This document shows, in pieces, positions 54,671 through 63,544 of a DNA stretch of 64,000 bases. A program made the translations under genes and the position numbers. Each line of letters opens with the position of its first letter. The first letter of the stretch is position 1. The stretch comes from Nocardia wallacei (lineage in GTDB: Bacteria > Actinomycetota > Actinomycetes > Mycobacteriales > Mycobacteriaceae): NCBI RefSeq assembly GCF_014466955.1, contig NZ_AP023396.1, forward strand, positions 5,518,001 to 5,582,000. The letters are read 5' to 3'. The notes under the pieces were generated by a model that saw nothing but the letters and a program-made list of their open reading frames with translations, was not told the origin of the DNA and searched no databases.

Positions 54671-55846
54671 GTGACGACAACCGGTGAGCGGATTGCGGCT
54701 GAGCGTAAGCTCGCCGGCCTGAAACAGATACAGCTCGCGCAGCGGACGAACTACAGCCTGTCCATGATCCGTGCGGTCGAGCAAGGGCGAGAGCCCGCGT
54801 CCGCCGCGTTCATCGCCGCGGCGGCGAAGGCGCTGCACGTCGAGCCCGAGTACCTGACGCAGACGCCTTTCTACGACGTCCTGGAGCAGGACGGCCCACT
54901 CGAGGGCATTGCGGAATTGCGGTCGATTCTCGCGGAAGGCGCTTACGTTCGCCCGGTCGAACCGACTCCCATTGCCGAACTGACCACGGAGATGCAGGGC
55001 GTAGACACGGCTTACCGCAACGACAAGGGCCGCATCGCGCTTCAGCGCATTCCCCCGCTTATCCGGCAGTTGTACGGCGCTCTACATGCCGCACGAACCG
55101 ACTCGGAACGCGGCCGGGTCTACACGCTGCTCTCGGCGGCATACGTCACTACCGAACGGCTGTGCCGCCGGTTCGGATTCACCGCACTGGCACCTGTGGT
55201 TCTGGATCGGCTCGAATGGGCGGCCGAAGGTGCTGATGATCCGCTCTACGTCGCTCAGGCAAAGGTGAAGCGGGCGCGAATCTTGATGTACCACAACGCG
55301 AACGACGTTGGTCTGCGGCTAGTGGAGGACGGGCTGGACCTGATCGAGGGCAATACCGAGCGAGCGAACGCTGTACGTGGCTACGCGCATCTGTGCGGCG
55401 CGATAGTCGCCGCTCGTGGCTTCAACGCCGACACGGCCGTAGCTCACATCGAGAGCGCGCGTCGGCTGGCGTGTGGCTTCGACCGCGAATCCGATTTGTA
55501 CGGAACGCTCTTCGGGCCTGCGAACGTCGGTATTCACTCGGTAGCAGTTGAACTCGAATCCGGAAATCCCGACAAGGCCGCCCGTACGGGGGCCGCGCTC
55601 ACCTTGCCCGACGAGATCGCCCCGCCCCGAGCCGGTCACCACTGGCAGGACGTAGCCCGGGCATGGTTGCTTGTCGGGCAGCCGGACAAAGCACTTCACT
55701 CGCTGAATTTGGCGCGGCGGATCGCTCCCCAGCAGACGCGGTTGCATCCGTCGGTGCGCGAGACGTTGCACGGGATCGCGTCGGCGCAGCGGCGGCAGTC
55801 GGAGACTCTGGTCAGCTTCGCGTCGTGGGCGGGTGTGGCGCTGTAG
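54671..55846 (+). CDS. XRE-family regulator with TPR-like C-terminus, copy 2
   Basis: 391 residues, a paralogue of the gene at 53152. The helix-turn-helix domain (GERIAAERKLAGLKQIQLAQRTNYSLSMIRAVEQGREPASAAFIAAAAKAL) is almost unchanged, so both probably read the same DNA site. The middle (about 75-315) has diverged, while the last 70 or so codons, from IAPPRAGHHWQDVARAWLL to FASWAGVAL, are nearly identical even at third positions. That pattern points to gene conversion or strong selection at the 3' end. I place the start at GTG 54671, equivalent to copy 1; ATG 54665 is possible. It now lacks an intact divergent operon. Confidence 0.88.
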   Translation: MTTTGERIAAERKLAGLKQIQLAQRTNYSLSMIRAVEQGREPASAAFIAAAAKALHVEPEYLTQTPFYDVLEQDGPLEGIAELRSILAEGAYVRPVEPTPIAELTTEMQGVDTAYRNDKGRIALQRIPPLIRQLYGALHAARTDSERGRVYTLLSAAYVTTERLCRRFGFTALAPVVLDRLEWAAEGADDPLYVAQAKVKRARILMYHNANDVGLRLVEDGLDLIEGNTERANAVRGYAHLCGAIVAARGFNADTAVAHIESARRLACGFDRESDLYGTLFGPANVGIHSVAVELESGNPDKAARTGAALTLPDEIAPPRAGHHWQDVARAWLLVGQPDKALHSLNLARRIAPQQTRLHPSVRETLHGIASAQRRQSETLVSFASWAGVAL

Positions 55847-55861
55847 GAACCAGCGAGGCTG

Positions 55862-57309
55862 TCAGTCCTGCGGGAAGGCGAAGGTGACCGTGCGGGTGGT
55901 GGGGTCGGCCGTGATGAGGCGGACTCGGACGTGGCGCCCTTCCGGTGGCGCGCCGAGGCATTTGGCGAGTACCGGGGGTTGGGCGATGAAGACCTCCGCC
56001 GCCCGGGAGCCGTTCGCTTCCCGGACGACGACGGCGTCGAACTCCGTGCCGAGGCGCTCGGCGAGGATCGTGGACTCGGTGAGGTCCAGGCAGGCCCGTT
56101 CGAGCTTGCCCGCCAGGGCGTCGCTGCGGCGCATGGAGTCGGCGACGGCCGTGAGGCCCTCGGTCGCCCACCGCGGGACCGGCGTCCCGGCGCAGCGGGC
56201 CAGGCAGATCTCCGCGACGTAGCGGTCGCCCAGACGTCGCAGCGGCGCCGTGGCGTGGGCGTAGGGCGCACCGATTCCGCTGTGCTGCAGCACATCCGGA
56301 ATGTCCCCGGCGAGCACCGTGTAGGACGCGCCGCGCAGCAGCGAGGTCGCCTCGGACAGAGCACCAGCGCGGCGGGCGAATCGGCGTCCAGCGCGGCCAG
56401 CAGGCGGCCCACAGGCGCGTCGGCGGGCCAGTCCAGCCCGAGGGCGGCGGCGGTGCGGCGCAGCGAGTCGATCGCGGCACGCGGCGGGACGGGCATGGTC
56501 CGCAGCAGGCCGAGTGGCTCGGCGTTGTCGCCGCCGAGCATGATGCGCGCCGCGCACATACCGGTGAGCAGCGAGACCTGCTCGTTCCAGTCGTCGGCGG
56601 CGGTGCGGGGTTCCACGATCAGCTGCCAGCGCGCGGCGTCGTCGGGCGCACGGTCGTGGCTGTCGCGCACCACGGTCTGCGCGGGCAGCCGCAGGCCGAT
56701 CGCGCCGCGGCCCAGTCCGGCCTCGATGCGCAGTCGTCCGAATTCCGGCAGCGCGGCGATCGAGGGGTGCGGACGCCCGGCGTCGGCGTCGGCCTGCACG
56801 CCCGCGTAGTCCAGCCGGGCGCGCGAGCGCACCATGGCGCGCCGCACCGAAACCTGTTGGGGCTCAGCGGATTCGTCGCACTCGATGGTCCACAGCACGG
56901 CGGGCCGCTCGAGATCGGGGAGCAGGCTCGCGGAGCCTTCCGACAACACCTCGGGGTGTAGCGGCACCGTGCCGTCGGGCAGATAGAAGGTCTGGCCCCG
57001 GGACAGCGATTCCCGGGCGAGCGCCCCGTCGGGGGCGACAACGGCGCCGACGTCGGCGATCGCGTACTGCAGCAGGAAGCCGGTGGGGGTGCGTTCGAGA
57101 TACAGCGCCTGGTCCAGATCCAGCGCGCCGGGCGGGTCGATGGTCACCAGCGCAATGTCGGTGCGATCGGCCCGGACGCCCGCGAACGCGTCGACCGCGT
57201 CGCGGGCCTCCGAGACGGCCTCGGACGGATAGTCCGAGGCCAGCCCGAATTCGGTTCGGACGGCGCCGAAATCGACCGGCGCCGACACGATCCTGGGATG
57301 AAGCTCCAC
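55862..57309 (-). pseudogene. RNB-domain ribonuclease (RNase II/R type), frameshifted
   Basis: Two reading frames together encode an RNB protein of about 480 residues. The first, from GTG 57309, gives the catalytic Asp motif TIDPPGALDLDQALYLERTPTGFLLQYAIADVGAVV and FYLPDGTVPLHPEVLSEGSASLLPDLERPA, and runs to about 56360. The second resumes with SEATSLLRGASYTVLAGDIPDVLQHSGIGAPYAHATAPLRRLGDRYV and runs to the stop at 55862. A deletion of one base (or insertion of two) near 56355-56365 joins them in frame. No slippery heptamer is evident there. The gene is therefore broken, or the sequence has an indel error. Intact relatives degrade RNA 3' to 5'. Confidence 0.85.
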
Positions 57310-57323
57310 GCGGGGCGCTGAAA

Positions 57324-57656
57324 CTACTGCAGCGCCAGCATGGTGCCGTTCAACTGATCGAACGGCCCGTACACCGTGAACACGACCCGGCCGTCCGGGT
57401 ACTGCGACGACAGCCCCGACGCGGCGTCGAGCGCCTTGCCGAAGGACGACGCCGACGGATGCGGCAGACCGGAGATCGCCTGGCCGATGTGCGACTGGTG
57501 CACCCACTGGGTGTCCCCGTGATTGAGGTCGACCTGCACCCCACCCGGCAGCGGAGTCACCGCGACCGCGTTGGCGGACCCGGCCCCCAGCACACCGATA
57601 ACCGAAGCAGCACCGGCGATCATCGCACCGGCAACCAGCTTGCGAACTACTCGCAT
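57324..57656 (-). CDS. Small secreted protein, function unknown
   Basis: 110 residues from ATG 57656. MRVVRKLVAGAMIAGAASVIGVLGAGSANA is a clear Sec signal peptide with an Ala-x-Ala cleavage site. The mature 80 residues (VAVTPLPGGVQVDLNHGDTQWVHQSHIGQAISGLPHPSASSFGKALDAASGLSSQYPDGRVVFTVYGPFDQLNGTMLALQ) have no Cys and no catalytic motif. I recall paralogous families of such short secreted proteins in Nocardia, without known role. A weak ribosome site AGGTT is present. It ends 15 bases before the RNB gene start on the same strand. Confidence 0.78.
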   Translation of the reverse strand: MRVVRKLVAGAMIAGAASVIGVLGAGSANAVAVTPLPGGVQVDLNHGDTQWVHQSHIGQAISGLPHPSASSFGKALDAASGLSSQYPDGRVVFTVYGPFDQLNGTMLALQ

Positions 57657-58244
57657 AGAGATAGAACCTGCTTTCCGACGTTCGTTGACACCCACAGCCC
57701 CGTTGCCACCCCCAGCAACGGAACCTTCCAACGCGCAACACTTTATGACGTCGATCACCTATACGGCCAGTTGAAGACCGATAGTCACCTCGAAAACACC
57801 GACCGCGGCGCGGTTCTCCCCCTATATGGCCGGTTTCCGCGACGACGGCCCGGCGCGTCGGGCGTGGCGGGACCAGCGGGCATGGGGTACCTGCGGTCAC
57901 ACGAACCCGGACCGTGAGGACCGGACGGTCGACTTTCGTGCGACCACCACACCCCGCCTCGCCTCATATGCCACATGCTCCCCATTGGTCGCAACCTGGC
58001 AACCACCGTGGCCGAGCGACAGCCGAGAGCGGTCGGCTATGAAATCCGGGCCCTCCGGAGTTTCCGGACAGACGGGACAGGTGCCACGAACCGCCGCGAT
58101 CCCCCGGCCAAAGACCGATTTCCGCTGGTAGTGCGCCGGGTCGCGGTCGCTGTTACTGTGACCCGAGCGCGTCAGGGACGTCTGTTCCCTCAGTCGTGCG
58201 CGCAATTGTCACCATCGTCGAGAAACAAGGGAGTTCCGCACCGT
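57657..58244. other. Long intergenic region after the secreted-protein gene
   Basis: 588 bases. The first 170 bases upstream of 57656 are comparatively AT-rich and include TATAGG and ATATAGG on the minus strand near 57770 and 57830, possible promoter elements for the secreted protein. The remainder has several open frames without family features or ribosome sites. I see no RNA gene or clear repeat. Confidence 0.45.
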
Positions 58245-58340
58245 ATGTCGTCCATCGTCTACGACTACCTGTTGCCGCTGCTCGGGCCCGAGCAGGCCGC
58301 CTACTGGGCACAGATCCTGGTGATCAGCCCGGCGGGCTGA
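58245..58340 (+). CDS. Possible 31-residue hydrophobic peptide
   Basis: ATG 58245 opens MSSIVYDYLLPLLGPEQAAYWAQILVISPAG, then TGA. AGGGAG lies 11 bases upstream, a long but usable spacing. The peptide is mostly hydrophobic with a charged middle. Its composition is unlike random GC-rich frames, and TACTGT about 85 bases upstream could be a -10. It might be a real small protein or a leader. I cannot name a family; treat as tentative. Confidence 0.3.
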   Translation: MSSIVYDYLLPLLGPEQAAYWAQILVISPAG

Positions 58341-58749
58341 GGACGTCCCAGCTCCGGCCGGCGATCGCGCCGGCCGCGCGGCGGTACCCGAATCCGGGTG
58401 CCGCCGTTGCTGTTTTCGGCCCCACCAAGATTGCAATTCGAACGCGGACCGGTCCAGGTCCGGTTACGCGCCGAACCGCGCTGCCCCGCATCGCGATACC
58501 CGAACCGCCGGGAATTCCTCCGGGTGCCGACCCGTTCGACCACGGAACTCTTTCGCTCCCTGCCGAATTGACCGGACCGATGCCGGACAGCAGACCGTTC
58601 CGTCCGTGATATGTAAACGAAACACGCAGCGGCGCCGAGTGATTCGAGGTTCTCCAGTCCGCTCCACTTGTCGGACCACCCGAGTAGCGTGGCAATTACC
58701 AGCGCCCCATCGCGAGTTCGCGGGGCCGTGTTCCAGAGGCGGAAGGGCC
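58341..58749. other. Region upstream of the toroid membrane protein
   Basis: 409 bases without a supported gene. The part around 58605-58630 is AT-rich (GATATGTAAACGAAACAC). It probably holds the promoter of the gene at 58750, preceded by GGAAGG. No repeat or RNA structure stands out. Confidence 0.45.
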
Positions 58750-60063
58750 GTGTCGAACATTGACGAGCGCATCCGGATGGCGGTGGAATGGCTGCGTGGC
58801 AGCCAGCTTCCGCATCCCAGCGGCGGCGCAGGCTGGGGCTGGATTCCCGACGTGCCGCCGAACCCGCAGAACACCGCCGAGGTGGTCTGCGTACTGCACC
58901 GCGCCGGCTGCGAGATCCCCCGTGCCGCAAAGGTTGCCGCGCTGGTCCGGGCCACCGTGGTGGAGCGCCCGATCGGCGACGAATGGTATTTCCGCACCCC
59001 GATAGACGTGGCCTGGCGCATCCGCGCGCTGCGTTGCCTCGAGGTCGAGGAGACCGATCCCGGACTCCTCGGCGCGCTCCGATCGCTGCTGGATCAACAG
59101 GATTCGGAGACCGGCGGGTGGCGCATGTCCGGCTTCCTCGGCCCGGTCTCGGTGACCGCGACGGCCGCGGCGGTGCAGGCCCTGATCGGCGGCGGTGGCT
59201 TCGACGGCGAACGGCACCAGGCGATTTCGCGCGGGATCGCGTTCCTGGTGTCGTCGGTGTTCCAGGAGCCGCGAACGCTGCCGATGTACGCGGCGGCGCA
59301 CATCGCCACCGTGCTGTCGCGCCCGGAGATCGCCGAGATCGGTGACAAGCGCGCCGAACGAGCCTGCACGCTGGCGGTCAAGCGGCTGCTGACGGGCCTG
59401 CGCCGCGACGAATGCGAGATCGACACCGAGATCTTCCGCCGCGACGACCTGGTCGATACGTGGCGGCACCTCACCCTGCATCTGGCCGTCGCCGCCGTGG
59501 TGTCCGCCGACAGCCGCACCATCTTCGATCCCGCCGTCCGCGCCGGAATCGTCGAACTGCTGGAGATGCAGGAGGTGGACGCGCTGGCCATCTACCGCGG
59601 CGGGTTCCGCATCTCCTCCGAGGGGCCGGTCACCTCCTACGCCACCACGCAGGCGCTGGAGGCGCTGCTGCAGGTGCGCCCGGCGATCAACGAACGGGTC
59701 AACCCGGCGAAGGTGTACGACGAGATCTGCCGTGCCGACGGCGCCCACCACACCGACCCGCAGGCCGTGGCGACCGTGCGCGGCCGCCGCATGCTGATGA
59801 ATTCCACTGCGGGGGTGGCCCTGCTGCTGCTCGGGGCCGCCGCCGGGGCCACGGTATTCGCGCTGGCCGTGGGCTTCGATCAGGCGCTCGGCAAGATCGG
59901 CAGCCGCGCGCTGGTGGTGTGGGGTACGGCGCTCATCGCGTCCGGCACCTACTGCGGACTCGCCACCAGGTTTCCGCGGCTGCCGAAACGGCGGGTGGCC
60001 GGCGCGGTGTTCGCCGCGTACACCGCGCTGGTGCTGCCGGTGATCAGCTTCCTGCTCGCGTAG
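58750..60063 (+). CDS. Alpha/alpha-toroid (terpene-cyclase/prenyltransferase-repeat) protein with C-terminal membrane helices
   Basis: 437 residues from GTG 58750. Residues 1-345 show helical repeats of the prenyltransferase/squalene-cyclase type: IRMAVEWLRGSQLPHPSGGAGWGWIPDVPPNPQNTAEVVCVLHRAG, ALRSLLDQQDSETGGWRMSGFLGPVSVTATAAAVQALIGGGGF, and GGFRISSEGPVTSYATTQALEALLQVRP. The W/GGW-type turns are there, but the DxDD acid motif of squalene cyclases is not. Three hydrophobic helices close the protein (AGVALLLLGAAAGATVFALAVGF, IGSRALVVWGTALIASGTY, RRVAGAVFAAYTALVLPVISFLLA). Likely a membrane-anchored binding or regulatory scaffold rather than a cyclase. It is followed 4 bases later by a DMT transporter. 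Confidence 0.75.
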   Translation: MSNIDERIRMAVEWLRGSQLPHPSGGAGWGWIPDVPPNPQNTAEVVCVLHRAGCEIPRAAKVAALVRATVVERPIGDEWYFRTPIDVAWRIRALRCLEVEETDPGLLGALRSLLDQQDSETGGWRMSGFLGPVSVTATAAAVQALIGGGGFDGERHQAISRGIAFLVSSVFQEPRTLPMYAAAHIATVLSRPEIAEIGDKRAERACTLAVKRLLTGLRRDECEIDTEIFRRDDLVDTWRHLTLHLAVAAVVSADSRTIFDPAVRAGIVELLEMQEVDALAIYRGGFRISSEGPVTSYATTQALEALLQVRPAINERVNPAKVYDEICRADGAHHTDPQAVATVRGRRMLMNSTAGVALLLLGAAAGATVFALAVGFDQALGKIGSRALVVWGTALIASGTYCGLATRFPRLPKRRVAGAVFAAYTALVLPVISFLLA

Positions 60064-60067
60064 TCAC

Positions 60068-60934
60068 GTGCGCGCCCCACTGGTCCCGGTCGCCCTCATG
60101 GTGGCGGTGACCTGTCTGTGGGGCACCTCCAGCGCGCTGCTGGCCGTGCTGGCGGCCCCGGCCACCGCGGGGCTGGTGGCGCTCGGCGGCGCGGTGACGC
60201 TGCTGTTGCTGGCGTGGTCGCGCGGCGAGCGGCCCTGGGAGACGCTGGCCGCGCAGCCGGCGCTCTACGTCCGATTGGGCGCGCTGGAGACTGCGAATCT
60301 GGCGCTGTATGTGGCGGCGCTGCGGATCGGGCCGCTGCCGGTCGTGGTGGCGCTGCATCTCACGGCCCCGGTGCTGATCATCACGATGGCCCTGGTGCGC
60401 GGCCGCCGTGCGCCGACCGTGCCGGTGCTGCTGGAGCTGATGCTGGTCGCGGTGGCGATATGGCTGGTCACGGGGAGTCGGCCGGAGGCCGGGGCGGGCG
60501 GGTTCGCGGTGGCCGGGTGCCTGCTGGCGCTCGGCAGCGCGGCCTGCGTCGCCGCTCTGGTCAGCCTCGTCGCACGGGAGGCCGGGCCGGGCAGCACGAT
60601 CACCTCGGCCGGTCTGCAACTGCTGCTGGCGGGGGTGGCGAGCAGCCCGCTGCTGGTTGTCGAACCGCCCAGTGCGCGAACGGTTGTCGCGCTGGCCACG
60701 GTGGGCGCGTTGCTGCTCGGTCCGGGGTTCGCGCTCTACTGGCAGGCGCTGCGCTGGCTGGACGCGGCCACGGCCAGCATCATCGGACTCAACGAGGCGG
60801 TGGTGGCGGCGCTGGTCGGCGCGTGGTGCACCGAGACCCGGCTGACCGCCGCGACCGCCGCCGCGGGGGTGCTCATATTGCTGGCAGTCGGGCTGGAGCA
60901 GCGGTCGGCGTCGCGGCGGCGTGTGCCGCCCTGA
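60068..60934 (+). CDS. EamA/DMT-family transporter
   Basis: A 288-residue membrane protein with about ten helices in two EamA halves: VPVALMVAVTCLWGTSSALLAVLA, GLVALGGAVTLLLLAWS, ANLALYVAALRIGPLPVVVALHLTAPVLIITMALV, LLELMLVAVAIWLVTGS, then VAGCLLALGSAACVAALVSLV, LQLLLAGVASSPLLVV, VALATVGALLLGPGFALYWQALRWLDAATASIIGLNEAVVAALVGAW and AGVLILLAVGLEQ. The GTG start is 4 bases after the toroid gene, so the two are co-transcribed. It overlaps the 3' end of trpF on the other strand by 62 bases. Substrate unknown. Confidence 0.88.
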   Translation: MRAPLVPVALMVAVTCLWGTSSALLAVLAAPATAGLVALGGAVTLLLLAWSRGERPWETLAAQPALYVRLGALETANLALYVAALRIGPLPVVVALHLTAPVLIITMALVRGRRAPTVPVLLELMLVAVAIWLVTGSRPEAGAGGFAVAGCLLALGSAACVAALVSLVAREAGPGSTITSAGLQLLLAGVASSPLLVVEPPSARTVVALATVGALLLGPGFALYWQALRWLDAATASIIGLNEAVVAALVGAWCTETRLTAATAAAGVLILLAVGLEQRSASRRRVPP

Positions 60935-61571
60935 CGAATTCGGCGCAGGCGCTCGGGTCCTTGTCGCCGCGTCGACCGTCGACACCGGAGTTGACGTCGA
61001 CCCAGGACGGACGCACCGCCTCGATCGCCGCCGCCACATTGCGCGGGTTGAGCCCGCCGGCCAGCATCACCGGGAAATCCTCGCCCGCGAGCTTGTCCAC
61101 GATGCGGGCGCTGATCGACCAGTCGTGGGTGCGGCCGGTGCCGCCGAGCCGGTGCGCCGAGCGCGAATCCAGCACCACCCCGTCGCAGTCCGGCGCCGCC
61201 TCCACCGCAGCGTCGATCGCCTCGGGGCCGGTGACGTGCACCGCCCGGATCACCCGGCGACCGGCCGCCCCGGCCTTCACCGCGCGCACGGTGTCGAGGG
61301 TGATCAGGCCGTGCAGCTGGATGCAGTCGACGCCGATGTGGTCGGCCAGCCGCAGCACCGCGTCGGCGTCGGTGAGATGGGTGACCAGCACCCGCTCCAC
61401 CGTGGGCGGCACCAGCCGCGACAGGCTGCGGGCCTGCTCCGCGGAGAGCACGTCCTCACTGAAATGTGTTGTGCCCGAGATGAAACCGGCCGCATCGGCA
61501 TCGGCCGCCAACACGGCCCGGAGATCGGATTCGCTCCGGATGCCGCAGATCTTCGCTCGGACGTTGATCAT
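60873..61571 (-). CDS. trpF: Phosphoribosylanthranilate isomerase-like protein TrpF
   Basis: A 232-residue TIM-barrel protein of the TrpF family (step three of tryptophan synthesis). The catalytic Cys9 is in VRAKICGIRSESDLRAVLAADADAAGFI, the QLHG block (DCIQLHGLITLDTV) is intact, the second catalytic Asp is likely in DGVVLDSRSAHRLGGTG, and the phosphate-binding end MLAGGLNPRNVAAAI and WVDVNSGVDG is clear. Many actinobacteria lack TrpF and use the dual enzyme PriA, and no other trp genes are visible here, so a diverged or non-tryptophan role is possible. Start ATG 61571. The 3' end overlaps the DMT gene by 62 bases. Confidence 0.85.
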   Translation of the reverse strand: MINVRAKICGIRSESDLRAVLAADADAAGFISGTTHFSEDVLSAEQARSLSRLVPPTVERVLVTHLTDADAVLRLADHIGVDCIQLHGLITLDTVRAVKAGAAGRRVIRAVHVTGPEAIDAAVEAAPDCDGVVLDSRSAHRLGGTGRTHDWSISARIVDKLAGEDFPVMLAGGLNPRNVAAAIEAVRPSWVDVNSGVDGRRGDKDPSACAEFVRAAHAAATPTAAPARLPAI

Positions 61572-61842
61572 CCGGCACACGATACTGCCTAGTCTGTGCC
61601 GCATCCGGCGGGCTAACGCCGGAGAAGGATCGCTTACTGTTGCCGACGCCGGGCACCGGACCGGCCGTCGTCAGCCGACACCAGCGCCGCCCAGCCCGGG
61701 ACGGCCGCGTCGACGTTGATGCATACCCCCTCAGTATGAATACCCCCAACACCGGGAAGGTATCACGCCCCGATCACAACGCGACAGAGCCTTTCGCCCC
61801 CACCTCGATAGCCTGCCCGTCGCTACGGCACGAAAAGGTGGG
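61572..61842. other. Region between trpF and rnpB
   Basis: 271 bases. It contains the trpF promoter and the end of rnpB (A+G-rich ACCTTTTCG on the minus strand just after the RNA 3' end). No gene is supported. Confidence 0.4.
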
Positions 61843-62266
<424 letters not shown>

Positions 62267-62646
62267 CGCCGCTATTGTGCCGTCCGGGCTCACCGGGCCG
62301 CGCACGACCCCCTGATCACCAGAGATCCTGCCGGTTCTCGGCGTCCCCTGATCCGCTGCCCCAGTATGCGGGCGGCCGGGCGAGACCGGCGCCCGACTCG
62401 GTGCCATGGGCGCAGGTGGCCGGGCGAGACCGACGTTGTTCACTGCCCCATGAAGCAGGCGGCCGGGAGAGGGCGGGTGGGTTGGGGCCGTGGGGGTTTC
62501 GGGTCGTGGGCAGACTGACGACCATTGACTTCTACCCGGGCCGCGACACCCCGAAACCTCGGCACGTCGTGCGGGCCGCCGGACCGGCGATCCGGACAGG
62601 GATCCAGGTCAGCGCTCGATCCCGCAACGAGTTACGGTATTTCGCC
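62267..62646. other. rnpB upstream region
   Basis: 380 bases. On the minus strand CACAAT at 62274-62279 lies about 8 bases before the RNA 5' end and could be its -10. No -35 is convincing. The repeats at 62357-62490 lie in this gap. Open plus-strand frames crossing rnpB into the hydrolase are not supported. Confidence 0.45.
62357..62490. repeat. About 43-bp degenerate tandem repeat
   Basis: Three units start at 62357, 62402 and 62444 (steps 45 and 42), each with TGCC(C)CA..G(C/G)(A/G)GG(C/T)GGCCGGG(C)GAGA. The shared core is GGCCGGGCGAGACCG in units one and two. It lies between rnpB and the hydrolase gene. Confidence 0.6.
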
Positions 62647-63534
62647 ATGGAGCGTGTCGAGGTGGGGTTCCCGTCGGGAAGCGAACAGTGTGCAGCGTGG
62701 CTCTATCGCCCTGACGGTCCGCCGAAGCCGCGGCCGCTGGTGATCATGGCACACGGACTCGGCGCCGATCGGGAAATGGGCCTGGACCGATACGCGCGCC
62801 GCTTCGCCACCGCCGGAATGGGCGTGCTGGTATTCGACTACCGGCACTTCGGCGCCAGCGGCGGCACCCCGCGACAGGTGATCCACATCGGCCGCCAACG
62901 CGAGGACTGGCGGGCCGCCATCGCCTTCGCCCGTACCCTGCGCGGTTTCGACGCGACCCGAATCGCGTTGTGGGGCACCTCGTTCGGCGGCGGGCACGTG
63001 CTGTCCATCGCGCACGAGGACGACTACCTCGCCGCCGTGGTCGCGCAGTGCCCGTTCACCAGCGGCTGGGCCGCGGCGCGGGCGAAGGGGCCGATCAGCC
63101 TGTTCAAGACCGGCACCGTCGCCACCACCGACGTGCTGGTGGGGCCGATCCGGCGCAAACCGGTCGGGGTGCGGCTGGCCGGCCGCAAACGGTCCGCCGC
63201 CTTGATGAGCGCCTCCGACGTGCCCGAGGGTTTCGGGCGGCTGGCCGAGGAGAGCGCGCAGTACCAGCCGAAGGTAGCCGCGCGCATCGGGCTGTCGGTG
63301 CTGTTCGACTCGCCCTGGCGGCGCACCAAGGGCATCAAGGTACCGGTGCTGTACGCCGTCTGCGACAACGACTCGGTCGCCCCGGTCGCGCCCACGCTCA
63401 AGGCCGCCGAGCGCACCAAGCACGCCGTCGTGAAGCGTTACCCCATCGGCCATTTCGACATCTATTTCGACGACTGGTTCGAGAAGGCCGTCTACGACCA
63501 GGCCGACTTCCTGGTCTCGGTGCTGCGGCCCTGA
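62647..63534 (+). CDS. Alpha/beta hydrolase (dienelactone-hydrolase/thioesterase-like)
   Basis: A 295-residue soluble alpha/beta hydrolase. FPSGSEQCAAWLYRPDGPPKPRPLVIMAHGLGADREMGLDRYARRFATAGMGVLVFDYRHFGASGG gives the oxyanion block, GTSFGGG the nucleophile Ser, and CDNDSVAPVAPTLKAAERTKHAVVKRYPIGHFDIYF the acid and His. A cap-like insertion lies between (about 150-220). I place the start at ATG 62647, where the family sequence begins, even though the frame is open much further upstream. Substrate unknown. A GNAT gene follows 10 bases after its stop. Confidence 0.88.
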   Translation: MERVEVGFPSGSEQCAAWLYRPDGPPKPRPLVIMAHGLGADREMGLDRYARRFATAGMGVLVFDYRHFGASGGTPRQVIHIGRQREDWRAAIAFARTLRGFDATRIALWGTSFGGGHVLSIAHEDDYLAAVVAQCPFTSGWAAARAKGPISLFKTGTVATTDVLVGPIRRKPVGVRLAGRKRSAALMSASDVPEGFGRLAEESAQYQPKVAARIGLSVLFDSPWRRTKGIKVPVLYAVCDNDSVAPVAPTLKAAERTKHAVVKRYPIGHFDIYFDDWFEKAVYDQADFLVSVLRP

Positions 63535-63544
63535 CGAGCACGGC

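Noticed and set aside
50829..55846. Prophage or integrative element
   Set aside because: No integrase, tRNA end, attachment repeats or phage structural genes are seen; the resolvase-like protein lacks catalytic residues.
56345..56370. Programmed frameshift in the RNB gene
   Set aside because: No slippery heptamer or downstream structure is visible at the junction; simple indel is more likely.
57826..58131. A 101-codon frame after the secreted-protein gene
   Set aside because: No ribosome site, Arg/Pro/Ser-rich with no resemblance to known proteins; competing frames of equal quality overlap it.
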